Source: Mycobacterium sp. IS-836 (GTDB taxonomy: Bacteria > Actinomycetota > Actinomycetes > Mycobacteriales > Mycobacteriaceae). From it: 64,000 nt of DNA. The DNA lies in the NCBI RefSeq assembly GCF_001954275.1, contig NZ_MBEU01000004.1:1-64000 (forward strand), in the 5' to 3' direction. The notes under the pieces were generated by a model that worked only from the letters and a program-made list of their open reading frames with translations, was not told the DNA's origin and did no database searches. Shown here one piece after another: positions 16,494 to 25,509 of this stretch (positions are counted from its first letter, which is position 1; each line of letters opens with the position of its first letter). Both the position numbers and the translations under genes were made by a program.

Positions 16494-17704
16494 TGTTCGC
16501 AATCGGCATTGCGCTGTTCGCGCTCGCCATCCTGATCTCGGTGGCCCTGCACGAATGCGGCCACATGTGGGTCGCGCGCGCCACCGGCATGAAGGTGCGC
16601 CGGTTTTTCGTCGGCTTCGGCCCCACCTTGTGGTCGACGCGGCGCGGCGAGACCCAGTACGGCGTCAAGGCCGCGCCGCTGGGCGGCTTCTGCGACATCG
16701 CCGGCATGACCCCGGTCGAGGATCTGGCGCCCGACGAGGCCGACCGCGCCATGTACAAGCAGGCGACCTGGAAGCGTGTCGCCGTGCTGTTCGCCGGCCC
16801 GGGCATGAACTTCGTCATCTGCCTCGTGCTGATCTACGGCATCGCACTGGTGTGGGGGCTGCCCAACCTGCACCCGCCCACCCGGGCCGTCGTCGGCGAA
16901 ACCGCTTGTGTCGCACCGGAAACGGCGCCGGGCAAGATCGGCGCCTGCACCGGGCCCGGGCCGGCGGCGCTGGCCGGCATCCGCGCCGGCGACGTCGTCG
17001 TGAAGGTCGGGGACACCCCGGTCGCCAACTTCGAGGACATGGCCGCCGCGGTGCGCAAATTGCACGGCACCGTTCCGGTCGTCGTCGAGCGAGGTGGCAC
17101 CACGATCACCACCTACGTCGACGTGACGCCCACCCAACGCTTCTTGACCAACGGGCAGGGCGGCCAACCCCAGGCCTCGACGGTGGGCGCGATCGGGGTG
17201 GGCGCCGTCAAGTCCGCGCCCGCGCACTACGGCGTGCTCTCCGCGATACCCGCCACCTTCACCTTCACCGGCGACCTCACCGCCGAGGTGGGTAAGGCGC
17301 TGCTCGCGATACCCACGAAAGTCGGTGCGCTGGTGCATGCCATCGGCGGCGGACAGCGTGACCCGCAGACACCGATGAGCGTCGTCGGCGCCAGCATCGT
17401 CGGCGGCGACACCGTCGACCACGGGCTGTGGGTGGCGTTCTGGTTCTTCCTGGCCCAGCTGAACCTCATCCTGGGCGCGATCAACCTGGTGCCGCTGCTG
17501 CCCTTCGACGGCGGCCACATCGCGATCGCGGTGTTCGAAAAGATCCGCAACAGCATCCGATCCGCCCGCGGCATGGTCGCGGCCGCGCCGGTGAACTATC
17601 TCAAGCTGATGCCCGCGACATACGTGGTCCTGGTGTTCGTGGTCGGCTACATGCTGCTGACGGTGACGGCCGATGTGGTCAACCCGATCCGGATCTTCCA
17701 GTAG
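16490..17704 (+). CDS. rip1: Site-2 zinc metalloprotease Rip1
   Basis: Intramembrane protease (RseP/S2P family) that cleaves anti-sigma factors and other single-pass proteins. 404 residues. HECGH (21-25) in the first transmembrane helix supplies the zinc histidines and catalytic glutamate, and LLPFDGGH near residue 340 supplies the third ligand. A PDZ domain occupies about 125-210 ([22 protein letters not shown]). The gene starts inside the end of dxr (ATGA). M. tuberculosis Rip1 is needed for virulence and controls several sigma-factor pathways. Three transmembrane segments flank the PDZ domain. Confidence 0.97.
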   Translation: MMFAIGIALFALAILISVALHECGHMWVARATGMKVRRFFVGFGPTLWSTRRGETQYGVKAAPLGGFCDIAGMTPVEDLAPDEADRAMYKQATWKRVAVLFAGPGMNFVICLVLIYGIALVWGLPNLHPPTRAVVGETACVAPETAPGKIGACTGPGPAALAGIRAGDVVVKVGDTPVANFEDMAAAVRKLHGTVPVVVERGGTTITTYVDVTPTQRFLTNGQGGQPQASTVGAIGVGAVKSAPAHYGVLSAIPATFTFTGDLTAEVGKALLAIPTKVGALVHAIGGGQRDPQTPMSVVGASIVGGDTVDHGLWVAFWFFLAQLNLILGAINLVPLLPFDGGHIAIAVFEKIRNSIRSARGMVAAAPVNYLKLMPATYVVLVFVVGYMLLTVTADVVNPIRIFQ

Positions 17705-17722
17705 TAGAGAGAAGGCATACAC

Positions 17723-18889
17723 GTGACCGTTGGCCTGGGCATGCCGGACGCGCCGGCGCCCACGCTCGCCCCGCGCCGCAAGACGCGGCAACTGATGGTG
17801 GGCGACGTCGGGGTCGGCAGCGACAATCCGATTTCGGTGCAGTCGATGTGCACCACCAAGACCCATGACGTCAACACCACCCTGCAGCAGATCGCCGAGT
17901 TGACCGCGGCCGGCTGCGACATCGTCCGGGTGGCCTGCCCGCGGCAGGAGGATGCCGACGCGCTGGCCGAGATCGCCCGACACAGCCAGATCCCGGTGAT
18001 CGCGGACATCCACTTCCAGCCGAAGTACATCTTCGCCGCCATCGACGCGGGCTGTGCCGCCGTGCGGGTAAACCCGGGCAACATCAAGGAATTCGACGGC
18101 CGGGTGGGCGAGGTCGCCAAGGCCGCCGGCGCGGCGGGCATTCCCATCCGCATCGGGGTCAACGCCGGCTCGCTGGACAAGCGGTTCATGGAGAAGTACG
18201 GCAAGGCCACGCCCGAGGCGCTGGTCGAGTCGGCGCTGTGGGAGGCCTCCCTGTTCGAGGAGCACGGCTTCGGCGACATCAAGATCAGCGTCAAGCACAA
18301 CGACCCGGTGGTAATGGTCGCCGCGTACGAGCAGCTGGCCGCGCAGTGCGACTACCCGCTGCACCTCGGCGTCACCGAGGCCGGCCCCGCCTTCCAGGGC
18401 ACCATCAAGTCCGCCGTCGCCTTCGGTGCGCTGCTGTCGCGGGGCATCGGCGACACCATCCGGGTATCGCTGTCGGCGCCGCCCGTGGAGGAAGTCAAGG
18501 TCGGCATCCAGATTCTCGAGTCGCTGAACCTGCGGCCGCGTTCGCTGGAGATCGTGTCGTGCCCGTCGTGCGGTCGCGCGCAGGTCGACGTCTACACCCT
18601 GGCCAACGAAGTCACCGCCGGTTTGGACGGTCTCGACGTGCCGCTACGGGTCGCCGTGATGGGCTGCGTCGTCAACGGGCCGGGGGAGGCCCGCGAAGCC
18701 GACCTCGGCGTCGCGTCGGGAAATGGCAAGGGCCAGATCTTCGTTCGCGGCGAAGTCATCAAGACCGTGCCCGAAGCGCAGATCGTCGAGACGCTGATCG
18801 AAGAGGCCATGCGGCTCGCGTCCGAGAACAACAGCGATCACGGACCGGACACAACCGCGAGCGGTTCGCCTATTGTGACCGTAAGCTGA
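17723..18889 (+). CDS. ispG: 4-hydroxy-3-methylbut-2-en-1-yl diphosphate synthase
   Basis: 4Fe-4S enzyme (GcpE) that converts MEcPP into HMBPP in the MEP pathway. 388 residues. The TIM-barrel part has [17 protein letters not shown], the DIVRVACP strand and NPGNIKEFD. The iron-sulfur domain has SCPSCGR and GCVVNGPGE, whose three cysteines and glutamate bind the cluster. GTG at 17723 with GAGAGAAGG upstream. It is in the same operon as dxr and rip1; the C-terminal 20 residues are a divergent polar tail. Confidence 0.97.
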   Translation: MTVGLGMPDAPAPTLAPRRKTRQLMVGDVGVGSDNPISVQSMCTTKTHDVNTTLQQIAELTAAGCDIVRVACPRQEDADALAEIARHSQIPVIADIHFQPKYIFAAIDAGCAAVRVNPGNIKEFDGRVGEVAKAAGAAGIPIRIGVNAGSLDKRFMEKYGKATPEALVESALWEASLFEEHGFGDIKISVKHNDPVVMVAAYEQLAAQCDYPLHLGVTEAGPAFQGTIKSAVAFGALLSRGIGDTIRVSLSAPPVEEVKVGIQILESLNLRPRSLEIVSCPSCGRAQVDVYTLANEVTAGLDGLDVPLRVAVMGCVVNGPGEAREADLGVASGNGKGQIFVRGEVIKTVPEAQIVETLIEEAMRLASENNSDHGPDTTASGSPIVTVS

Positions 18890-18935
18890 TAGGGGCCTTA
18901 CCGGCCTTCGGTCCGCACCACAGAGAGTTCGCCAG

Positions 18936-19790
18936 ATGTCGGCTCCGCCCATCTTTCGCCTCATCGGCGACCGGCGGGTGTCCGTGGTGCGTGACGCCGC
19001 CGCGGTGTGGCGGGTCTTCGAAGAGGACCCGGTCGGGTCGTGCATGGTCGCGGCGCGCGTGGCGGATCACGGCATCGACCCCAACTCGATCGGCGGCGAG
19101 CTGTGGACCCGCCGCGGCGTGGAGGAGTCGCTGTGCTTCGCCGGGGCCAACCTGATCCCGCTGCGCGGCGGGCCGGCCGATCTGGCTGCGTTCGCCGACG
19201 AGGCGATGAGCGGGACGCGACGTTGTTCGTCGCTGGTCGGCAGGGCCGGCCTGGTGATGCCGATGTGGGAACGGCTCGAGTCGGCGTGGGGTCCCGCGCG
19301 CGATGTCCGCGACCACCAACCGCTGATGGCGTTGACGACGCACCCGAGCTGCGAGATCGACACCGAGGTACGTCAGGTCCGCCCGGAGGAACTGGACGCG
19401 TATCTGGTGGCCGCCGTCGACATGTTCATCGGCGAAGTGGGCGTCGACCCGCGGCTCGGTGACGGCGGTCGCGGCTACCGCCGCCGGGTGGCCAGCCTGA
19501 TCGCGGCGGGACGCGCGTGGGCGCGCTTCGAGCACGGTGAGGTCGTGTTCAAGGCCGAAGTGGGATCGCAGTCCCCGCGCGTCGGCCAGATTCAGGGGGT
19601 ATGGGTGCACCCCGAGTGGCGCGGCCTGGGGATCGGCACCGCCGGCACCGCAATGGTGGCCGCCGTGATCGTCGGCGGCGGGCGGATCGCCAGCCTCTAC
19701 GTGAACAACTTCAATGCGGTGGCCCGTGCGGCCTACGCCCGGGTGGGCTTCGTCGAGGTCGGCACCTTCGCGACCGTGCTGCTGGACTAG
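18936..19790 (+). CDS. GNAT-family N-acetyltransferase (Rv2867c type)
   Basis: A 284-residue protein with a DUF4081-like N-terminal half (RLIGDRRVSVVRDAAAVWRV onward) and a C-terminal GNAT fold. The acetyl-CoA loop is WVHPEWRGLGIGTAGT, followed by YVNNFNAVARAAYARVGF, typical of GNAT enzymes. The substrate is unknown. It follows ispG closely and may be the last gene of the dxr operon. Palindromic repeats directly follow its stop codon and may end the transcript. Confidence 0.9.
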   Translation: MSAPPIFRLIGDRRVSVVRDAAAVWRVFEEDPVGSCMVAARVADHGIDPNSIGGELWTRRGVEESLCFAGANLIPLRGGPADLAAFADEAMSGTRRCSSLVGRAGLVMPMWERLESAWGPARDVRDHQPLMALTTHPSCEIDTEVRQVRPEELDAYLVAAVDMFIGEVGVDPRLGDGGRGYRRRVASLIAAGRAWARFEHGEVVFKAEVGSQSPRVGQIQGVWVHPEWRGLGIGTAGTAMVAAVIVGGGRIASLYVNNFNAVARAAYARVGFVEVGTFATVLLD

Positions 19791-19801
19791 CTGTATGCGA
19801 G

Positions 19802-19853
19802 CGTGCGGCTGGCCGCACGTTCGGCACCCAACGTGCGGCTGGCCGCACGTTCG
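19802..19853. repeat. Two direct copies of a 22-base palindromic unit
   Basis: CGTGCGGC-TG-GCCGCACG followed by TTCG occurs at 19802-19823 and again, identically, at 19832-19853 (30-base period). Each copy is an 8-2-8 hairpin. They lie 12 bases past the GNAT stop codon and well before pbpL, so they may act as tandem terminators or belong to a small interspersed repeat family. Confidence 0.7.
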
Positions 19854-19929
19854 ACGGCAGGGCCTGGCGCCGAGCGGCCCATAACGGTTGGGTCTCGGTG
19901 TGTCGGCGCCGGTGTGGAGGCCCTCGCTT

Positions 19930-19935
19930 TAACAT
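19930..19935 (+). promoter_or_regulatory. Leaderless -10 (TAACAT) of the PBP lipoprotein gene
   Basis: This hexamer ends 8 bases before the ATG at 19944. No ribosome-binding sequence is present between them, which supports both the promoter call and the choice of this start. Confidence 0.5.
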
Positions 19936-19943
19936 CTGTACCG

Positions 19944-21758
19944 ATGGCAACAAAAACCACATTGACCCCATTGGTTTCTGGCGTGCTGCTGGTCGCGGTG
20001 ATCGCCATGTCCGGGTGCACGCCGCGGCCCGACGGCCCGGGCCCGGCCGCCGAGAAGTTCTTCCACGCGCTGTCCATCGGGGACACCGCGTCGGCCGCCC
20101 AGCTCAGCGACAACCCCAACGAAGCCCGTGAAGCGTTGAACGCCGCCTGGGCCGGACTGCAAGCAACACACCTCGACGCCCAGGTTCTGTCCGCGAAGTA
20201 CGCCGAGGACACCGGCACGGTCGACTACCGGTTCAGCTGGCACCTGCCCAAGAACCGCACCTGGACGTATGACGGCCAGCTGAAGATGGCTCGCGACGAG
20301 GGTCGCTGGGAGGTCCGCTGGGCCGCCAACGGGCTGCATCCCAAGCTGGGTGAGCATCAGACGTTCGCCTTGCGCGCCGACGCGCCGCGGCGCGCCTCGG
20401 TGAATGAACTCGGGGGCAGCGACGTGCTGGCGCCGGGCTACCTGTACCACTACACGCTGGACGCCACCCAGGCCGGGCCCGGCCTCATCGGGACGGCGCA
20501 CGCGATCGTCGATGTGCTACGGCCCCTGAACGATTCGCTGACCGACCCGCAGTTGCTGGCCGAGCAAGCCAGCTCGGCGACCCAGCCGGTCGACCTGGTG
20601 ACGCTGCAACCCGCCGACAACGACAAGATCTTCCCGCTGATCGGCAAGCTGCCGGGGATCGTGATCACGCCGCAGGCCGACATGCTGCCCACCGACCCGC
20701 ATTTCGCGCCCGCGGTCATCAGCCAGGTGAAGAAGGCCGTCATCGACCAGCTCAACGGTCAGGCGGGCTGGCGGGTGGTCAGCGTCAACCAGAACAACGT
20801 CGACGTCGCCGTGTTGCACGAGGTCGAGGGCACGCCGGCGCCGTCGGTGTCGATCACCCTGGACCGGGCGGTGCAGAACGCGGCCCAGCACGCGGTCGAC
20901 ACCCGCGGCGGCAAGGCGATGATGGTCGTGATCAAGCCGTCGACGGGGGAGATCCTCGCGATCGCGCAGAACGGCGCGGCCGACGCCGACGGCCTGATCG
21001 CCACCACCGGCCTGTTCCCGCCCGGATCGACATTCAAGATGGTCACCGCTGGAGCGGCCATCGAGCGCGACATGGCCACCCCCAACACGATGCTGGGCTG
21101 CCCCGGCCGCATCGACATCGGGCACCGCACCATCCCCAACTACGGCGGCTTCGACCTCGGCGTGGTGCCGATGTCACGAGCGTTCGCCAGTTCGTGCAAC
21201 ACCACATTTGCCGAGCTGAGCAGCAGGATGCCGCCCCGTGGCCTGACGCAGGCGGCCACCCGCTACGGGATCGGGCTCGACTACCAGGTGGACGGCATCA
21301 CCACGGTCACCGGGTCGGTGCCGCCGACGGTGGACCTGGCCGAGCGCACCGAGGACGGGTTCGGCCAGGGCAAGGTGCTGGCCAGTCCGTTCGGCATGGC
21401 CCTGGTCGCGGCCACGGTCGCCGCCGGCAGGACGCCCGTGCCGCAGCTGATCGCCGGACGGCAGACGGCGGTCGACGGCGACAACACCCCGATCAGCCCG
21501 AAGATGGTCGACGCGCTGCGGCCCATGATGCGGCTGGTGGTGACCAACGGCACCGCCAAGGAGATCGCCGGCTGTTGCGGTGAGGTGTACGGGAAGACCG
21601 GTGAAGCCGAGTTTCCGGGCGGATCGCATTCCTGGTTCGCCGGGTACCGCGGCGATCTGGCGTTCGCCTCGCTGATCGTCGGGGGCGGCAGCTCCGAATA
21701 CGCGGTCCGGATGACCAAGGTGATGTTCGAGTCACTGCCGCGGGACTTCCTCGCCTAA
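19944..21758 (+). CDS. Class B penicillin-binding lipoprotein (Rv2864c type)
   Basis: A 604-residue peptidoglycan transpeptidase. The signal peptide ends in a lipobox with the lipidated cysteine C25 (AMSGC). An NTF2-like MecA_N domain spans about 30-140, a PBP dimerisation-like region follows, and the transpeptidase domain covers about 330-600. The catalytic motifs are complete: S362-T-F-K, S417-C-N and K551-T-G. It corresponds to Rv2864c, called PbpL in some sources. The frame is open further upstream through the palindromic repeats, but ATG at 19944 gives the proper lipoprotein signal. Membrane-anchored, acting in the periplasm. Confidence 0.93.
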   Translation: MATKTTLTPLVSGVLLVAVIAMSGCTPRPDGPGPAAEKFFHALSIGDTASAAQLSDNPNEAREALNAAWAGLQATHLDAQVLSAKYAEDTGTVDYRFSWHLPKNRTWTYDGQLKMARDEGRWEVRWAANGLHPKLGEHQTFALRADAPRRASVNELGGSDVLAPGYLYHYTLDATQAGPGLIGTAHAIVDVLRPLNDSLTDPQLLAEQASSATQPVDLVTLQPADNDKIFPLIGKLPGIVITPQADMLPTDPHFAPAVISQVKKAVIDQLNGQAGWRVVSVNQNNVDVAVLHEVEGTPAPSVSITLDRAVQNAAQHAVDTRGGKAMMVVIKPSTGEILAIAQNGAADADGLIATTGLFPPGSTFKMVTAGAAIERDMATPNTMLGCPGRIDIGHRTIPNYGGFDLGVVPMSRAFASSCNTTFAELSSRMPPRGLTQAATRYGIGLDYQVDGITTVTGSVPPTVDLAERTEDGFGQGKVLASPFGMALVAATVAAGRTPVPQLIAGRQTAVDGDNTPISPKMVDALRPMMRLVVTNGTAKEIAGCCGEVYGKTGEAEFPGGSHSWFAGYRGDLAFASLIVGGGSSEYAVRMTKVMFESLPRDFLA

Positions 21759-21841
21759 TCCGATGGTGGCGACCCACTGCGCCCGGCTACGCCGCGCTTG
21801 CGATCGCCACCCGCGCCCGGTCCGCGCCGCCGCAACAGCGG

Positions 21842-21847
21842 TAAATT
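21842..21847 (+). promoter_or_regulatory. Leaderless -10 (TAAATT) of the DUF1707 gene
   Basis: Ends 6 bases before the ATG; an AT-rich island in otherwise GC-rich DNA. Confidence 0.5.
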
Positions 21848-21853
21848 GCGAAC

Positions 21854-22432
21854 ATGACGGATACCGGCCCCGACATGGTCACGTTGCGCGTCTCCGACGC
21901 CGACCGCAACGGAACCATGCGGCGCCTGCACAACGCCGTCGCGCTCGGGCTGATCGACATCGGCGAGTTCGAACAGCGCTCGTCGCGGGTGTCCTACGCG
22001 CGCACCCGTCATGAGCTCGACGAGCTCGTCGGCGACCTGCCCGGGCCGGGTGCCATCGTCACCTCCGCGGCCGACCGGGTGGAGCTGCGGGGCTGGGCCG
22101 GTTCCCTGAAGCGGCACGGCGAATGGATGGTGCCCACCCGCCTGGCGCTGGTGCGCCGCCTGGGCTCGATCGACCTCGACCTCACCCGGGCGCGGTTCGC
22201 CGGGCCGGTGGTGGTCATCGAACTCGACATGAAGTTCGGCTCCCTGGACCTGCGGCTGCCCGACGGCGCCAGCGCCTCGATCGACGACGTCGAGGTCTAC
22301 GTGGGCAGCGCCGCCGACCGGCGCAGGGACGCGCCGGCCGAGGGGTCGCCGCACGTGGTCCTGACCGGCCGGGTGACGTGCGGTTCGGTGATCATCCGCG
22401 GGCCGCGCCGTTCGCTGCTGCGGCGTCGCTAG
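21854..22432 (+). CDS. DUF1707 domain protein (Rv2862c type)
   Basis: A 192-residue protein. The N-terminal DUF1707 domain (about 8-60) has the typical RVSDADRNGTMRRLHNAVALG start and the FEQR and YARTRHELDELVGDLP segments. The C-terminal half (about 90-190) is a beta-rich domain with repeated hydrophobic strands (LGSIDLDL, VVVIELDMKFGSLDLRLPD), resembling the cell-wall-active-antibiotics-response C-terminal fold. There is no signal peptide or obvious catalytic motif. Function unknown. In M. tuberculosis a vapBC pair lies around this gene; it is not seen here. Confidence 0.85.
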   Translation: MTDTGPDMVTLRVSDADRNGTMRRLHNAVALGLIDIGEFEQRSSRVSYARTRHELDELVGDLPGPGAIVTSAADRVELRGWAGSLKRHGEWMVPTRLALVRRLGSIDLDLTRARFAGPVVVIELDMKFGSLDLRLPDGASASIDDVEVYVGSAADRRRDAPAEGSPHVVLTGRVTCGSVIIRGPRRSLLRRR

Positions 22433-22499
22433 CGAGCCGAATTCGCGAGTGTGCTTATTTGCAGGCGGCTCGTTGAACGCACCGCCGAATGAGCCTCGT

Positions 22500-22505
22500 T
22501 AAGCT
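22500..22505 (+). promoter_or_regulatory. Leaderless -10 (TAAGCT) of map
   Basis: Six bases separate the hexamer from the ATG of map; no Shine-Dalgarno sequence. Confidence 0.5.
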
Positions 22506-22511
22506 GGCTGC

Positions 22512-23369
22512 ATGCCCGCTCGCACCGCGCTTTCCCCCGGAGTGTTGTCCCCGACGCTGCCGGTGCCCAATCGCATCCCGCGTCCGGAATACGTCGGCAA
22601 GGCGACCGCCAAGGAGGGCACCGAGCCGTGGGTGCAAACGCCGGAGGTAATCGAGAAGATGCGCGTCGCCGGACGGATCGCGGCCGGCGCGCTCGCCGAG
22701 GCGGGTAAGGCGGTCGCGCCCGGGGTGACGACCGACGAGCTGGACCGCATCGCGCACGAGTACATGGTCGACAACGGCGCCTACCCATCGACTCTGGGTT
22801 ACAAGGGATTCCCGAAGTCGTGCTGCACGTCGCTCAACGAGGTCATCTGCCACGGCATCCCCGACTCGACCGTGATCGCCGATGGCGACATCGTCAACAT
22901 CGATGTCACCGCCTACATCGACGGTGTGCACGGCGACACCAACGCGACGTTCCTGGCCGGCGACGTCTCCGAGGAGCATCGGCTGCTCGTCGAGCGGACC
23001 AAGGAGGCGACGATGCGGGCGATCAACGCCGTCAAGCCGGGGCGTGCGCTGTCGGTCGTCGGCCGTGTCATCGAGGCATACGCAAACCGGTTCGGGTACA
23101 ACGTGGTTCGCGACTTCACCGGGCACGGCATCGGCACCACGTTTCACAACGGCCTGGTGGTGTTGCACTACGACCAGCCCTCGATCACGACGGAAATCCA
23201 GCAGGGCATGACGTTCACGATCGAACCGATGATCAACCTCGGCGGCCTGGACTACGAGATCTGGGACGACGGCTGGACGGTGGTCACCAAGGACCGCAAG
23301 TGGACCGCGCAGTTCGAGCACACCCTGCTGGTCACCGACACCGGCGCCGAAATCCTGACCCAGGTGTAA
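22512..23369 (+). CDS. map: Methionine aminopeptidase (MapB type)
   Basis: Removes the initiator methionine from nascent proteins. 285 residues, equal to M. tuberculosis MapB (Rv2861c). The N-terminal 40 residues contain Pro-rich segments ([13 protein letters not shown]) typical of type Ic enzymes, which are proposed to bind the ribosome. The metal ligands of the M24 fold are visible: D in [16 protein letters not shown] in [12 protein letters not shown] in FTIEPM and E in QFEHTLLVT. cobQ follows directly and may share the transcript. Confidence 0.97.
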   Translation: MPARTALSPGVLSPTLPVPNRIPRPEYVGKATAKEGTEPWVQTPEVIEKMRVAGRIAAGALAEAGKAVAPGVTTDELDRIAHEYMVDNGAYPSTLGYKGFPKSCCTSLNEVICHGIPDSTVIADGDIVNIDVTAYIDGVHGDTNATFLAGDVSEEHRLLVERTKEATMRAINAVKPGRALSVVGRVIEAYANRFGYNVVRDFTGHGIGTTFHNGLVVLHYDQPSITTEIQQGMTFTIEPMINLGGLDYEIWDDGWTVVTKDRKWTAQFEHTLLVTDTGAEILTQV

Positions 23370-23376
23370 GGACCCG

Positions 23377-24879
23377 TTGAACGGCGCGCTGCTCGTCGCG
23401 GGCACCAGCTCCGACGCCGGGAAATCCATGATGGTCGCGGGCCTGTGCCGGCTGCTGGCGTGCAAGGGCATCCGGGTCGCGCCGTTCAAGGCGCAGAACA
23501 TGTCCAACAACTCGGTCGTCACCGCCGAGGGCGGCGAGATCGGCCGGGCTCAGGCGATCCAGGCGCGGGCGGCGGGGCTGGAGCCCAGCGTGCGGTTCAA
23601 CCCGATCCTGCTCAAACCGGGCGGCGACCGCACGTCGCAGCTGGTGATCCGCGGGCAGGTGGCCGAATCCGTCAGCGCGGCCGGCTACATCGAACATCGC
23701 GACCGGCTCGCCGGCATCGTCGCCGACGAGTTGTCCTGCCTGCGTGACGAATTCGACGCGGTGATCTGCGAGGGCGCAGGCTCACCAGCCGAAATTAACC
23801 TGCGCGCAACGGATTTGGCCAACATGGGCCTGGCCAGGGCCGCGAACCTGCCGGTGGTCCTGGTCGGCGACATCGACCGCGGCGGCCTGCTGGCCCATCT
23901 GTTCGGCACGGTCGCCGTGCTCGAACCCGACGACCAGGCGCTGATCGCGGGGTTCATCGTCAACAAATTCCGCGGCGACCCGGCGTTGCTGGAACCCGGG
24001 CTGCGCCAGCTGCTCGCCCTGACCGGCCGCCCGACCTACGGGGTGCTGCCCTACACCGACGAGCTCTGGCTGGACGCCGAGGACTCGCTGTCGGTGGTCG
24101 CCCATCGCGTCGTCGGCACGCCGGCGCCGCCCCACGGCAGCCAGTGGCTGCGGGTGGCCGCGGTCCGGCTGCCCAGGATCTCCAATTCCACCGACGTCGA
24201 GGCGCTGGCGTGCGAGCCCGGCGTGCTGGTGCGCTGGGTCACCGACCCGGCCGACCTGGTGGACACCGACCTGATCGTGCTGCCTGGCAGCAAGGCCACC
24301 GTCGCCGACCTGACCTGGCTGCACGATCGGGGCCTTGCCGCCGCGATCACCCGCCACGCCGGGGCCGGCAAGCCGGTGCTGGGCATCTGCGGCGGCTTGC
24401 AGATGCTGTGCCGGCGCATCGAGGACACGGTGGAATCCGGCGCCGGGGAGGTTGCCGGCCTCGGGCTGTTGGACGCCGACATCGCGTTCGACCGGACCAA
24501 GACGCTGCGCCGCTGGCAGCGGCCGCTGGCCGGGTACGAGATCCATCACGGGCGGCTGTCGCGGTGCGACGAGGACACCTGGTTCGATGCGGACTCCCAA
24601 CCACAGGGCATCGTGCGCGGCGCGGTGTTCGGCACGCACTGGCACGGGCTGCTCGACAACGACGACTTCCGGCGCGCGTGGGTGACCCGCGTCGCCGACG
24701 CCGCCGGTCGCGGCGGATTCGTGGCTTGCCCCGACACCGACGTCACCGCACGCCGCGATGCCCAATTGGATGTGATCGCCGGGCTGCTCGCGTCGCACCT
24801 CGACGTCGATGCCGTCCTCGGCCTGCTCGACGGGCCCCCGCCGCGTCGACCGCACATCGCAAGCGCGCTGCGGCCGTAG
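23377..24879 (+). CDS. cobQ: Cobyric acid synthase
   Basis: Glutamine-dependent amidotransferase that amidates four carboxyls of adenosylcobyrinic acid a,c-diamide in cobalamin synthesis. 500 residues. The N-terminal synthetase domain has GTSSDAGKS (9-17), [11 protein letters not shown] and the [11 protein letters not shown] motif; the C-terminal class I glutaminase domain has the cysteine of GICGGLQML and the histidine of [10 protein letters not shown]. It starts with TTG seven bases after map, supported by AAGGAC between the two genes. In M. tuberculosis the gene between mapB and glnA4 is absent and cobQ1 is elsewhere; this gene may belong to the cobalamin set further right. Confidence 0.95.
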   Translation: MNGALLVAGTSSDAGKSMMVAGLCRLLACKGIRVAPFKAQNMSNNSVVTAEGGEIGRAQAIQARAAGLEPSVRFNPILLKPGGDRTSQLVIRGQVAESVSAAGYIEHRDRLAGIVADELSCLRDEFDAVICEGAGSPAEINLRATDLANMGLARAANLPVVLVGDIDRGGLLAHLFGTVAVLEPDDQALIAGFIVNKFRGDPALLEPGLRQLLALTGRPTYGVLPYTDELWLDAEDSLSVVAHRVVGTPAPPHGSQWLRVAAVRLPRISNSTDVEALACEPGVLVRWVTDPADLVDTDLIVLPGSKATVADLTWLHDRGLAAAITRHAGAGKPVLGICGGLQMLCRRIEDTVESGAGEVAGLGLLDADIAFDRTKTLRRWQRPLAGYEIHHGRLSRCDEDTWFDADSQPQGIVRGAVFGTHWHGLLDNDDFRRAWVTRVADAAGRGGFVACPDTDVTARRDAQLDVIAGLLASHLDVDAVLGLLDGPPPRRPHIASALRP

Positions 24880-24916
24880 CGCCGCACAAGCCTCGCGCAC
24901 ACCGGCCGCTTCCCTG

Positions 24917-24922
24917 TAGCGT
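24917..24922 (+). promoter_or_regulatory. Leaderless -10 (TAGCGT) of the hydrolase-like gene
   Basis: Ends 6 bases before GTG at 24929 and supports that codon as the start over ATG codons at 24938 and 24941. Confidence 0.45.
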
Positions 24923-24928
24923 GCGGGA

Positions 24929-25492
24929 GTGCCCTCGATGATGACCACACTCGACGGGTTTCCCGTTCCTGTTGGCGTAGCCGGTCCCGACAAGGGCGTC
25001 GTCGTCGTCATACTCGGCGACGCACAGCGGACGCCCGCCGCGTATGACGCCATGTGCGAGCGCCTGCACACCGCTTCGCTGCGCACGGTCGTCGTCGGCC
25101 TCGATCCGCGGCTGACGCCCAAGTCGGTGGTCGGAATCCTCGACGCGCTGGGCATCGGTTGGGCCGTGGTGGTCGGCGACCGTGCGGGTGCCGACCTGGC
25201 GTGGGAACTCGCGGCGACCAAGTTGGGCCGGTTCACCGGCCTGGTCGTCATCGACCGCGGGCACCCGCGGGTGCCCGACCCCAGCGGGGTCATTCGCGAC
25301 GAACACTGCCCGCCGGTGGAGATCGGCACCACCGTTCTGGTCAGCTCCCCGGGCGGGCGGTCGGTGGCCCGCAACAGCCAGCGCTTCGTGTATGCCGAAT
25401 ACCGCACGGTGGATCTGCTCGGGCGGCGCAACGCGCAGGAGTCGACCGCGCAGTTGGCCGCCGAGATCGTGTTGCGCGCCAGCACCTGGTAG
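24929..25492 (+). CDS. Degenerate alpha/beta-hydrolase-like protein
   Basis: A 187-residue protein with the layout of the N-terminal two thirds of an alpha/beta hydrolase: a strand VVVVILGDAQRTPAAYD, a helix with YDAMCERLHTASLRTVVVGLD, and a nucleophile-elbow-like VVVGDRAGADLAWELA. At the elbow the consensus G-x-S-x-G reads G-D-R-A-G, so the catalytic serine is replaced by arginine, and the usual cap and C-terminal histidine region is short. It is probably not a serine hydrolase. It lies between cobQ and glnA4 and has no counterpart at this place in M. tuberculosis. It might be a scaffold or binding protein; function unknown. Confidence 0.7.
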   Translation: MPSMMTTLDGFPVPVGVAGPDKGVVVVILGDAQRTPAAYDAMCERLHTASLRTVVVGLDPRLTPKSVVGILDALGIGWAVVVGDRAGADLAWELAATKLGRFTGLVVIDRGHPRVPDPSGVIRDEHCPPVEIGTTVLVSSPGGRSVARNSQRFVYAEYRTVDLLGRRNAQESTAQLAAEIVLRASTW

Positions 25493-25509
25493 CCGGTCCG
25501 GATTCGCGC

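Noticed and set aside
19803..19943. Longer N-terminus for the penicillin-binding lipoprotein
   Set aside because: It would translate the palindromic repeats and place about 47 residues before a clear signal peptide and lipobox.
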